DNA from: Lunularia cruciata
Taxonomy: Eukaryota > Streptophyta > Marchantiopsida > Lunulariales > Lunulariaceae
Assembly: GCA_948567375.1 (NCBI GenBank)
Contig: OX419760.1
Span: 44,764,001 to 44,828,000, forward strand
Direction of reading: 5' to 3'
Length of the DNA stretch: 64,000 nt
The notes under the pieces are model-generated. The model was not told where the DNA came from. It was given only the letters and a program-made list of their open reading frames with translations, and searched no databases. The translations under genes were made by a program, and so were the position numbers. This document shows, one piece after another, positions 44,086-54,609 of the stretch (the first letter of the stretch is position 1; each line of letters starts with the position of its first letter).

Positions 44086-44826
44086 TGCAATACCAAGAGC
44101 TAGCCATATGATCTAGATGTGAAATTTGGTTTGGTAACATCTAGAATGATGTTATACATGATGGTTGAAATAGATCAGATAGAAATATCACCAAAAGAGT
44201 ACTTCTACTAATAGGGCAAAAACCGAAATAGACTTGAGAACCTTAGAACCAATAGCTAGACATATGATTTAAAGGTGAGAATTGGTTTGGTAACATCTGG
44301 AAGGATGTTACACATGATGGACTAAACAGATCAGAAAGAGGTATCACCAAAAGGGGACTTCTACTAATAGAGTAGGAACCAAAATATGCCTAAAATCTTT
44401 GAAGGCAATTTCGGAGGCCTAAACGGATGAATTAGGCCTCAAAAATGTGCCTAATCCCCCCCCCCAACAGAGGAAAGGCTGGCCTTCCCTCCCCCTTGCT
44501 TTGTCTTGTCAATAGCTTTCCAACGGTACCTTACTCAGGTGATTCTGAGATTCCTACAGGAAGATTCCCTAAAAGATTCCTTCCGGTCAAAGCTTGTTTG
44601 ACCAACCATATAGGACCTAGACCAGACATGTCACCCATCCAAGTAAGTAATCCAAGGGTGGAGCTTGCTGACATGTCACCTATCTGTGTCCCTGATCCTA
44701 TGGTGGAGCTTCCTTGGAGGAGATCCTCTTTGTCTATATAATAAAGAGAAGGTGCTCCCTTGGGGCATCGAATGTTTGAGTATGCAATCTGTGTTTTCTC
44801 TCTTCTCTTGTCCTCGGAGTATTACA
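44086..44826 (+). repeat. B2 3' LTR
   Basis: 741 bases, TGCAATACC...GTATTACA. The first base pair of difference from the 5' LTR lies within the terminus (TGT to TGC). The first 340 bases are almost identical to the 5' LTR, while about 370-560 holds most differences. Confidence 0.92.
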
Positions 44827-44831
44827 TAAAG

Positions 44832-45676
44832 GCTCAATGTTGCACGTCTTTTTCATTTTTTGTAACAATGTGGCTTTGTTGTTGATTGGAATTGATGTCA
44901 TTGTCATGCATAACTCTCCAAGTGCTTTGATTAATGGTGCTTGTTGTTGAGACAACTCCCCTTTTTGCATTACTTGATCATTCTTGACAATACATATTTG
45001 ATTTTTCAATTCCTCCATGGTCATCTTGATTTCTCAAAACTTGTTCAACATCCCATGCATTCCTTGCATCAACTCTTGCAACTACTGATCCATGATTCCT
45101 ACACACAGCCAATGTTCAATTGCTACTTCCTACTTCAATAGAGGGTTAGAATGATCACTCGGGAGGGTGCATGAACTATGGGAACTACCATTAGGACCTT
45201 AAAGGCTATCACTTGTTGATAATATTCCTCACCAAAATTGCAGATTACAAAATCCTTAAACATCACATTTGGTCTAACTACAACATGGATTTCTACTTGC
45301 ATGTTGAAATGATGAGGATTTAGAAGATTCAGATCCAGAACATCACAATAGAATGTGGATTGTCCCCACTAGTAGAATCACTAGGTAGTGAATTCATCAC
45401 TTTGTCCATGAATTTTGCTCCAAAGTGATAAACTAGAGATACTCTCATTTGCTCACACTAGATGTATATAATCTTGATATGGAATGGATTCAAGAATGGG
45501 AAGCTAGGTGCAAGAAATTGTTCTCTTGGTGCCTCCATCCCATCCGCTCTCTAAAACACTTCCCAAGTCTAGCAATTGCACTATGTTCTTCCCTCAAATT
45601 ACTCAGTTTCAATAGCTCATGTTCTTCCAAGAGAGGTGATCCATTCTCTTGGATTAAAACACCCACTCTAATACCA
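44832..45676 (-). pseudogene. B1 leader and gag start
   Basis: Minus strand, from the primer-site remnant TGGTATTAGAG (45676-45666) through leader sequence that parallels B2 39000-39525 to the gag start region (MTMEELKNQICIVKNDQVMQ, then KATLLQKMKKTCNIEP at about 44840). It stops exactly at the B2 target duplication. Several stops. Being antisense to B2, it would pair with the B2 leader in a readthrough transcript. Confidence 0.75.
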
Positions 45677-45677
45677 T

Positions 45678-46245
45678 TGTAATACTCCAAGGACAAGAGA
45701 ACTCTCCAAGAGAGATACAAGAGAGAAAACACAAGTTTCACACCCAATACTCCAATGCCCCAATGGAACGCCTTCTCTTTATCATATAGCAAAGAGGATC
45801 TCCTCAAAGGAAGCTCCACCCCTTGATCAGATACATGGATTGGTGACCTATCAATGAGCTCCATCCTTGGATTAGTTGTTTGGATGGATGACATGTCAGT
45901 CCTTGTCCTATCTAGTTGGTCAAACGGGTTTGACTAAAGGGATTTTTTAGAGAATATTCCTATAGGTAGCTTAGAATTGTGTGGATGAGATAGCATTGGA
46001 AAGCTCTTGACGAGATGAATCAAAAGGAAAGTCTTTTCTCAATGGAAAATTATTTTTTTATTTTTTAGGCCTCCAAAATTGACTCTAAAGTTTTTAGAGT
46101 ATATTCAGCTTATGCCATATTAGTAGAAGTACTCTTTTGGTCAAACCTCTATTTGATCTACCTAGCCCATTGTACACAACATCCTTTTAGATATTACCAA
46201 GCCAATTTTCACCTCTAGATAATATGTCTAGCTACTTGTATTACA
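45678..46245 (-). repeat. B1 5' LTR
   Basis: 568 bases, with the same termini as the other B LTRs but only one copy of the internal 156-base repeat. Its outer end at 46245 directly abuts C1 coding sequence with no target duplication. Confidence 0.85.
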
Positions 46246-46715
46246 TCTTGAGAGTGCGTGAGGTTTTACCTCTAGAGTCCTTGTGCTAAAAGGACGTGAT
46301 GGTGTTGTTTGGAAGGATCATTTGCATAATTGTGCACCATGCTCCCTCCCAAACATTGATGGAACTATAGACCCAAGCTTGGCACTTGAACGTGTAGGCT
46401 TGGAGTGTATGTTATATGGCTATTATGGTGGAGCTGCTTCTATGTTAGTGTGTGATAGCTATTCAAGAGGATGGCATATGGAATGTTTGACTCCTTCCCA
46501 CATGGTGGTTTTTTAAGGATAATGGCTATGTCCTAGATGTACTTGACCTATAGTTGGTTTAGTTTTATATGGTATAGATTGCAGACAAGCAACTAACGAT
46601 GGGGCTCGATAACAACTGACCTCTTAATCTTTGCCCACCATAAGGTATACCATATACTTGGAATAGATGGATATCTAGAGTTAGGAGGACCTAACCACAA
46701 GCTAGAGAGGCAATT
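46246..46715 (+). pseudogene. C1 integrase tail and PHD-type zinc finger
   Basis: Continues the C1 pol frame interrupted at 27422: ILRVREVLPLESLVLKGRDG, VVWKDHLHNCAPCSLPNIDG, then a PHD-like finger at about 46400-46545: LECMLYG, SMLVCDSYSRGWHMECLTP and, after two in-frame stops, WLCPRC. Cys/His spacing fits a PHD finger in which two cysteines have become tyrosine. It occupies the place where A and B carry a chromodomain. In intact relatives a PHD finger would be expected to read histone H3 tails; this is inferred from the fold family. The 3' part up to 46715 is a non-coding tail. Confidence 0.75.
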
Positions 46716-47405
46716 GTGGCACTTTAGAGTTCATGTATGCCTTAAGTGTGAGTTGTGCTTCTATAGTGTATGATGTTGATAGCGATATATGTTGTTATTG
46801 ATGTATGTTATAAGCAATGTATGTTGTGTAGTGATGTATTAACACATGAAAATTATCACAATATTTGTGGTGTCGAAGCTAGATTGCTTGGACATTGGAG
46901 TAGTAGTGTTGGTAGTCATAGGCATTTTGGTAGTTCCTCATGGACTACTTATTGACAGTCCAATTTCATGTTAGGGCTATTGATTACATAGTGGGACTCA
47001 CCATCACTTGTACTATTTGCACCATTGGATGTGCCATCAATACAATTTTAGGGTTGGAGACCTAGGTTGAGTAGAGGGGTATACCTTCAAAGTGCAGCTC
47101 CAGAGAGCTCACTTCTTTGATGTTGAGTTGTTGATTTCTTGGCTATGGTGGACAGAGACTAGAGAGTATCACTTGGAGTCTCTTAGCTAGAGTGAGTATG
47201 ACTTGATTGTAGTCAATGCATAATTATTGGCAGAATGTTGAGTGAATGATCAAGTACTGATCTATTTGAGTGTGATTAGAGTTGAAAAAGAACTGAATAT
47301 TATGACACTTTAGAGTTCATGTATGCCTTATGTGTGAGTTGTGTTTCTATACTGTATGATGTTGACAACAATGCATATTGTGTAACAATGTATATATGCA
47401 CAATA
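46716..47405 (+). repeat. C1 3' terminal repeat region
   Basis: After a purine-rich stretch (AGCTAGAGAGGCAA) comes TGTGGCACTTTAGAG (46718), about 145 bases of tail, the C LTR core from about 46865 (TGTGGTGTCGAAGC) to about 47305, and then the same tail again up to 47405. It ends in a palindrome where the tail of C2 begins in the opposite direction. The exact LTR limits are ambiguous because of the repeated tail. Confidence 0.6.
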
Positions 47406-47639
47406 TACATCACTATCAACAGCATACACTATAGAAGCATAACTCATGTAAAAGTCACACAAACTCCAAAGACCCACAATCACCCTTTTAATTAGTGGTT
47501 AGATCTCTCTAACTCCAAACAACCATCTAATCCAAGTATATGATATGCCCTATGTGAGCAAAGATCAAGAAGCCGGTGCTAGTCCAATAATTAGTCATTT
47601 GGCTACAATCTATATCACATAAGGAATGAACTAGCTATA

Positions 47640-49271
47640 TTGTCAAGTACATCAAGGATATAGTCACTACTCTTGAGGAATCACCATTAAGAGGTCAAAC
47701 ATGCCATATGCCATCCTCTTTAATAGCTATCACACATCAATATAATAGTAGCTCCACCCGAATAGCCACATAATATACACCGCAAGCTTGCATGTACAAT
47801 GGATAAGCTTGATACATCTAAGCAACATAATATATAATGCAAGCTATCAATGTTTGGGAGGAAGCATGACACACATGATTTTTCCAAACAACACCCACCA
47901 CATCCTTCTAACATAAGAACTATAATGCACTCTCAAGATACTGTGGTAATTAGTCATATCAAGAGTCATTGATACAATTTGTTGTAGATATACATAATCA
48001 CATAGATGCAACCAACAGATTGAGTGTTTGTAGCCTCTCCTTGGAATAAAGGCATAATGGAAAGTATCTTTATCTAGAGCAATTGCTAAGTTCTCAAAGG
48101 CCATTGGCATCACTTTTTGAAAGATCTATGCCCATTGAAAACATGTGGATCATCTCAGTCCAAAACTACAATAGATATATGGAACTCATCAATAGAGTAA
48201 GACCTAAGAGAGAAAGATGCTAAGGAGGTTTGCTAACTGAACCTATAGCCCATAGCCAACCAAGTAATTGGAGATCCCAATATTGCAAGTGGAATTTCTA
48301 CAAACTATACTTATGGAATCCTCTCTTCCTCATATGAAACATTCTCTTTGCTAAACCATTTTGCTAAAAATCACCCTGGAAGGTAGTATGGTGATCAATC
48401 AAAGCCTTGTCACATAAAATCTAAAACTCTCCTAAAAAGATTGTACCTTGATCATTCAAGACTTTAGCTAGTGCATAAAAATGAATAATAACCCAATCCA
48501 AGAACAAGTAAGTTGTCCATTCATTGGACTTGTCAAGAAGTGTCACCAACTTGATCCACTTGGAGAACTACTCCACCATAACTAAAACACATTGATAATA
48601 TCTCACAATCAAATATAAAGGTCCAGCAAAGTCCAAAATCCAATGGTAATCCAACCTCACAATAAGTAATGGGTATGGCATAGGAGCATTGAATAATACT
48701 TTAGCTTGGTCACAAAACACACATTTGGCAAAAAACTACTATGCATACCATTGCATACCATTGCATACCATGCTACCAATAATGACTCTGAAGTAAGCTA
48801 TATGTCTACCTTACTCCAAAATATCCTAGCTCCTCATGAGCATGTCATACCAACTATGGCCATTGAGATGGAAGGAGTATTACTTACATTCTACTATCCT
48901 CCCATATCCAAGAAGACATCTGCCCTATAGTCTAGACCAATTGGTTTGCTGAAGAGCACAGTCTCTTTCCTTGGTACTAACTATGCCACCCGTAATAACA
49001 ATGCAAACATAGACCACCACCAAGACATCATCATGATATCTCACTAACCTATACCAATATTTCCACTCTCTAGATCCAAGATCTCATCAACTCCTTTTGT
49101 TTATATTGAGAGAGAGATACCACCAAAGCATCAACCATTATACAAAAAAGATAATGCATGCTACCTTAGCACTATCTCCTCATCCATCTCACCATGCCAC
49201 CATTCCCTAATCTGATCATGCTAGCTAGTACAAGGTTTCTATTCAATCCATTTGCATCATGCTTCACCACT
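47640..49271 (-). pseudogene. C2 RNase H end, integrase and PHD finger, decayed
   Basis: Minus strand: VVKHDANGLNRN (RNase H end, about 49265), an eroded linker, then the integrase core around 48720-48400 (FNAPMPYPLLIVRLDYHWIL, YQCVLVMVE, FSKWIKLVTLLDKSNE, DQGTIFLGEF), a C-terminal region (MPMAFENLAIALDKDTFHYA at about 48110) and the PHD remnant at about 47795-47690 (CILCG, LMCDSY, RGWHMACL). The first cysteine pair is intact here, unlike in C1. The final C-P-x-C part is lost. Confidence 0.72.
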
Positions 49272-49276
49272 CCAAG

Positions 49277-49782
49277 TGTAACAAAATGGAGTTTATTGAC
49301 AAGTTAATTGAGACTAACAAAGTAGCAAGTAGGAAAAATTAGCCAAGAATTATAAGAATAGTCTAGAAGCATTTAGGAAGCTGCTTGGTACCTTCTAAGT
49401 ATTGGATAATATGCATGCCAAGTGGTGACTTCTAGGAGGAAGATTTTTGGGAAGCTTCTTGGCTTTCTTAGCTTGCAGGCCAAGTAGTTGGTTTCTAGAA
49501 GGAAGCTTCTTGGGAAGCTTCCCAACTAGCTTAGTTTTCATGCCAAGTAGATAGCTTCTAGAAGGAAACTACTCGAGAAGCTTCCTAGTTAGCTTGGCTT
49601 ACACTCTAAGAAAGAGGCTTTTAGGAAGCTTCTTGAGAAGCTTCTCAAGAGCTTTATTTTTTCCCTATAAATACCAAAGCCCAAGCTCATGGTAGGTATT
49701 TGGAGTTTCACTCATTCAAGAGTCACAATGTGATCTTTCACTTGATCTTCTATTCTCTTATTCCTCTCCTTGGTTTTTAACT
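49277..49782 (+). repeat. A2 5' LTR
   Basis: Begins TGTAACAAAATGG. Contains repeated GAAGCTTC/TTCTAGAA modules (for example around 49490-49525 and 49625-49650) and the TATAAATACC box at 49666-49675, in the same order as A1. About 80 bases longer than the A1 LTR through extra module copies. Confidence 0.85.
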
Positions 49783-49783
49783 C

Positions 49784-50985
49784 TGGTATCAAATAAAGAA
49801 TGAGATGGATAGAATTTATGGACCACCAAATCTATTTTCTGCCAAACCATTGCAATTTTTGTGTCCATGTACTACCCAAGTATGATTTTGTGTAGTTCAT
49901 CATCTCATACTTTGTGCAGAATTTTAAAAATGCAATCATCTTGTCTGATGAATCCTTGGTACTTCAAATTGTGACTTATAGAGAATGATGGACGTGTTGC
50001 ATCTATGTGTTAACTTAGATAATTGTAGCTGGTTTGATAAAGTAGCAGCCATGGTAGCAATGATCAAGTTATCATTGCTATGCAACAACACATTGAGCAC
50101 TTTACTTGATTGTTGGAAAAATGAGACCATCAATAACAAGAGCATGTAAAGAAAGTGCTATTTTGAGAAGGAGAAGAGAAAATCTGATTTCCAATACCCA
50201 AGGTATTTGAATGCAAGAATCTCCCAAGTACAATGGAGAATTTTGTGTTTCATTGCAAATATTATTTTGAAGCTATAAATCTTCAAGAAGAATGGAGATA
50301 GATTCTCTTGGCTTCAAACCAAGTAGATGGAGTAGCAAAACTATGGTGGTGATTTTGAGTAGAGCGAGTTGAATGACCGTTTATTGCACCAATCTTGACA
50401 TGGAAAGGATTCAAGTGTGCAATAATTAGATAATTCAAAGCTATAAATGCCATATAAGATAGATTGGCAAAATTGAAGCGGATTGGATTTGTGAGAAGCT
50501 ACATTACTCAATTTTAAAACAACATAATGCAAATTCTAAATATACTAAAAAGTGAAGCTCTAGATCAATTTATGAAGGATTTAAAGTTACACACCAAATT
50601 AGAAGTGACCGTGTTGGAGCTCAAACACTTAGAGAAAACCAAGTGAAGCTCTAGATCAATTTGTGAGGGATTTAAAGTTACACACCAAATTGGAAGTGAC
50701 TGTGTCGGAGCCCAAACACTTAGAGGAAACCATGCACCTGGTTAAGTGCTTTGATTCCTTTGTTACAACAACTTGGTCTTGATGTTGACCTTCACAAAAC
50801 CTGCCAATACACTACACATGGGTAGAGCGGATCCATTGGAGATTGATGTCATCCAATGGATATCACTTAGCACTACAGATAAAGAAAGACTATGAAAAAA
50901 TGGTGGTTATTTTTATTATTATAAAATTAGACATCTCATTGTTGAATGTCCATTCAAGAATAGACTACCTCAACAAATCACCCAA
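49784..50985 (+). pseudogene. A2 leader and gag, decayed
   Basis: The leader starts RIYGPPNLFSAKPLQF (about 49808), parallel to A1, then several stops. Gag start at about 50050 (AMIKLSLLCNNT-like frame) and a duplicated or rearranged piece: the block LDQFVRDLKLHTKLEV-like occurs twice (about 50565 and 50655), separated by about 80 bases. The zinc knuckle is degenerate, the first two cysteines now tyrosines (YFYYYKIRHLIVEC, about 50908-50950). Confidence 0.65.
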
Positions 50986-51058
50986 ATGGTGTTCATGGAG
51001 TGGATGATCAAGGAAACAAAGAATCCCAATACAAGGATTTGAGCTACATATTGGGAAC

Positions 51059-51480
51059 TTGATTAGTTCTAATAGGATTGAAGGCTTGGCCTATGCAAGT
51101 TTGTTTCACTTGCAAGATATGATATCTGATTGTGATTATAGGATTTTGGTTGATTTTATGAGTTCAAAAATTTGCATGTCCATGCAATTAGCAAAGGAAT
51201 TAAGTATTCCTATCAAGCCAATAAATAGAAGTAGATTGATGATGGTTGATACTAGAAAGGTTCTACATTTTGTACTTCACATCTTGTTATATTTAAGATT
51301 AGGAAGGAATATTTGGAATGTATGAGGTTTGTAGTGGTACCTCTACACTATGATGTCATTCTAATTTTACCTTAGCTTGAATGTCATAAGGTTCAATTTG
51401 ATTGAACTTGATGAAAAATTCAAGTACAACACCAAGGTAAAAAATACCAATTAGGTTTTTTGGCACCTTTGAGTAAGACA
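51059..51480 (+). pseudogene. A2 protease, active site lost
   Basis: Aligns with A1 protease: GLAYASLFHLQDMISDCDYR, ILVDFMSSKICMSMQLAKEL, then a frame change and CMRFVVVPLHYDVI. The D-S-G triad is D-F-M here, so the enzyme would be inactive. Confidence 0.8.
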
Positions 51481-51499
51481 CCTAAGAATAGTCAGTCCT

Positions 51500-53170
51500 A
51501 GGATGGGAATTTTGTAAACAAAGTAGCTATAGAGCAATCTTTGAAGGAAGATAAGCCTATTTTTGTGGTGTAGATCAAGCTGATTCTGCATGGAAAATTT
51601 GATGAGGACCAAAAGCCTCATCAAGCAATGGTTGATCAAATAATTCAAGAGTTTGCATATGTGTTTATATATGATCTGCCAAAGATCTTACTTTCTATTT
51701 GTGCTATGCACTCCAACAATCCAACGCCGAACCATAGAGGATACCTTTGCTAGGGCTGAGAAAACCTACCTTAAGCAAGTACAGCTCGCAGTGGGAGCCG
51801 AAACCCTTCAAGATTGAGTTATTGCTTGAAGTACTTCAATGAGTAGACCAATCTATGAGCTCTCATCAAAGGACTTGCATGAGCTTTGAACAACACTAAA
51901 AAAGTTGTTAGAGAAGGATTTCATACAATATAGTAGATCTCCTTGGGAAGCTCCAATACTAATTTTGCCAAAGAAGGATGGAAGAGTTTGTTTTTATATC
52001 AATTATTGTGACCTCAATAAAAAAAGTAGTGAAGAATTAATATCCCTTGCCTCAAATTGATGAATTTCTTGATCAATTGAATGGAGCATGATACTTCTCC
52101 AAGTTTGATCTTTGAAGTGGTTATTGGTAGATTGCAATTGATAAGGAGAATGTGCAAAAGACTACCTTTTGCACAAGGTGTGGGCATTTTGAATGGAGAG
52201 TTCTACCCTTTAGGCTCACTAATGCTCTAGCAGTCTTCATGGATCAGATGCATTTGGTGTTGGATGGGCTATTGGATCATTACATGATGGTGTTCTTGGA
52301 AAATATTTTAATTTATAGCAAGATGGAAGCAGAACATGCAAATCACATGTGAGAAATCCTAAGACAACAATGGAAGTTTTACTACAAGAAGTCAAAGTGT
52401 GCCTTTTGGCAAAAAGAAATTATCTTCTTGGGTCATAAGATCTCATTAGAGGGGATTAAGATGGAAGAGGAGAAAATCAAAGCTATTATTGATTTGTATA
52501 CTCCAAAGGATGCCACAAAAGTGCAAACATTCAACAGATTGGCAATTTTTTACCAACAATTCATCCACTATTATGCTCATGTGGTCATACCATTGTTTGA
52601 CCCATTGTTAGAGAAGATCTCAAGCTTTTAGTGGACCACCAAGCACAAAGAAGCATTCCAAAAGTTGAAACATATGGTGTCTTCAAGACTTATTATTCAA
52701 CCATATGATCCTCAACTACCTTGTATGGTTTTTTTCAGTGCTTCTAAATTTGCCATTGGAGTTATGTTGAAATAAGAATTTCTAGATGGGTTACATCTCA
52801 TTGCCTTTGTGTCTCACCAACTAAACACCATAGAAAGGAATTACTCTACTTGAGATCAAGAACAACTAGCAACGGTATATGTCACCAAGGTATGGAGGCA
52901 TTATCTTTGGGAGAAAAGAGTGATCATGCAAACCAATCACAAACCCTTGTTGTAGACATTTCATTTGGAGCACATGAAGAGTCAATATCATCGATGGGAG
53001 GAATAACTACAATTTTTTGACATCAAAATTTGATACAAACCTAATAGGTTCTCTATCATCCATAATTCCCTATCATGATGACCTGATTTGAAGTCTCTTC
53101 CTCTAATCATGGTGGCAATTATGATTGTGTCAGGTAACTCAAAAGTCCAAATTGAGTTTAGGAGAACTTA
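51500..53170 (+). pseudogene. A2 reverse transcriptase and RNase H, inactive
   Basis: RT blocks are recognisable but broken: PKKDGRVCFY region at about 51970, KFDL then SGYW-like at 52100-52130, TRCGHFEWRVLPFRLTNALA (about 52165), and the catalytic site MVFLENILIYSK where FLDD has become FLEN. The thumb continues at 52428 (MGHKISLEGIKMEEEKIKAI). RNase H remains run to about 53100. Near 51700-51803 a segment of about 100 bases without counterpart in A1 replaces the start of the RT N-terminal region (see findings). Confidence 0.78.
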
Positions 53171-53188
53171 CATGACCCCTTCTTTCAA

Positions 53189-54609
53189 ATGGTACAAGGT
53201 CATCTTGTACTACACAACAAGGAATACAACACCTTCTCCTTCAAGGTAGGCCTTCTAGTCTATGAGAATTGGATCTATGTTCCAACCAAGGATGATCTAC
53301 GACTTGTGCGCCTTCAAGAAGTCCATGACTTACCAATTGTTGGTCACATGGGTGTAGACAAGACCTTGAGTACCCTACAATGCAAATTGTGGTGGCCCAA
53401 CATGGCAAAAGATGTTTGTGCATTTTTTCAATCTTGTAAGAGTTGCTAATGCAACAAGGCTAGCAATCAAAAACAGAGTGGACTCCTTCAACAACTTCCC
53501 ATCGCATCTACTTGATGGGAACATATGAGCTCTTAGCACATTCTTGCCCAAGACAAAGCAAGGGCACATAGCAATCATGATTTTTTTCAATAAGCTTAGT
53601 ATGCAAATCCATTTGGTATCAACCTTTGATACAATAGATGCTCCAACATTGCCCTAGATCTACTTTGATAATATCTCTAAGCATCATGAGATGCCTTGTA
53701 TACTCATCTCTAATTGTGATCCTAGATTCACCAAAAAAAAATTGGCAAACACTCTTCTAGCTACTTGGCACAAAGCATGCTTTATCCTTGGCTGTCATCC
53801 TCAAATTGGTGGACAAATCAAACATGCAAATCATACCTTAGAGTATATGCTTTGTGCTTTTATCAACATTCACCATACCAATTGGGATGAATGTCTTGTA
53901 ATTTGTTAAATCCACCTACAATAATTCCAAACATGAAAGCACTAGATTCTCTTCCTTCTTCCTTAATTTTGGCCAAGACCCATTGGTTCTCTCTTTGCTC
54001 CTCCTCCATCTCATGTCCCTCATACTTCTGCCTTCTTGACCATAATATCCCAATCCCTACAACAAGCCAATTTCATCTCCTTGTTGCTCAAAATTGTCAA
54101 AAACAATATGTAGACCAATATCATCATGATCTTACCTTTCAACTTGATGATAAGGTCATGATTTCTTCTTGTAACCTACCCTTTCCCCTTTATACCCAAG
54201 TTTGTAAAGCTCCTAATTGGATAGGTCTATTTCATATCATTGCAATCATTTCTCTTGTTGCTTATCAACTTGCCTTACTTTGCCATAGCACATCCACATT
54301 GTCTTTCATGTTTCCAAGTTGAAACCCTTTGTTTCTAATCTACTTTCCTTTTCCTCTCATGTCCAATCTCCTCCTCCTCCCATCCCTATCAACGATCATG
54401 AGGAGTATGAAGTTGATTGTATTTGTGCACGTCACCACATTCAACATGGTCGCCAACAACATATGGAGTACAAAGTCCTTTGGAAAATGTATCCTCTTCA
54501 TGATGCCACTTGGGAGCTTCTATCTCATCTCTAAAATGAACAAATGGCTTTCAAGGAATTTGAAGCTTCCATGGTGACAAAGACATCACCAACTAACACC
54601 GGGAGAATA
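53189..54609 (+). pseudogene. A2 integrase and chromodomain, decayed
   Basis: HHCC domain: VHDLPIVGHMGVDKTLSTLQ ... FFQSCKSC (53310-53446). Core fragments: MPCILISNCDPRF (about 53690), HANHTLEYMLCAFINIHHTN (about 53822), VAQNCQKQYVDQYHHDLTF (about 54085). Chromodomain 54319-54609: EEYEVDCICARHHIQHG, YKVLWKMYPLHDATWELLSH. Stops and frame changes in between. The frame ends at the 3' LTR. Confidence 0.8.

Larger units (their letters stand above)
38214..44826 (+). mobile_element. B2: complete family B chromovirus with TAAAG target duplication
   Basis: LTRs 38214-38955 and 44086-44826 differ at roughly thirty sites, clustered in the middle third. TAAAG precedes (38209-38213) and follows (44827-44831) the element. 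A primer site, polypurine tract and all domains are present: two leader modules, gag with CCHC knuckle, protease, RT, RNase H, integrase, chromodomain. Pro-pol is one reading frame broken only by single-codon stops. It is inserted in gag of B1, a member of the same family in the opposite orientation. Confidence 0.95.
27423..46245 (-). mobile_element. B1: family B chromovirus, split by A1 and B2
   Basis: Minus-strand pieces in order: 5' LTR 45678-46245, leader and gag start 44832-45676, gag middle and end 37344-38208, protease to chromodomain 28291-31694, 3' LTR 27423-28275. Each break is explained by another element with its own target duplication. LTR ends are TGTAATAC...TATTACA. B1 lies inside C1 integrase but has no matching target duplication (TCGCA on the left, TCTTG on the right). 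Primer-site remnant TGGTATTAGAG follows the 5' LTR. The coding parts carry stops, and the protease active site is lost. Confidence 0.82.
21015..47405 (+). mobile_element. C1: Ty3/gypsy element with C-terminal PHD finger, split by nested insertions
   Basis: Three plus-strand pieces belong together: 21015-23945 (5' LTR, gag/protease, start of reverse transcriptase), 25445-27422 (end of RT, RNase H, integrase) and 46246-47405 (integrase tail, PHD finger, 3' LTR region). The integrase reading frame stops at 27422 and resumes at 46246 in the same register (..T-I-G-R / I-L-R-V-R..), which shows that B1 was inserted into it. Another insertion of 23957-25444 replaced roughly 90-100 RT codons. Many in-frame stops show that it is old. 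It is the host of all insertions between 27 and 46 kb. Confidence 0.8.

Noticed and set aside
48741-48770. Three copies of a 10-base unit (TTGCATACCA)
   Set aside because: A short slippage repeat inside decayed C2 integrase, with no sign of a wider array.
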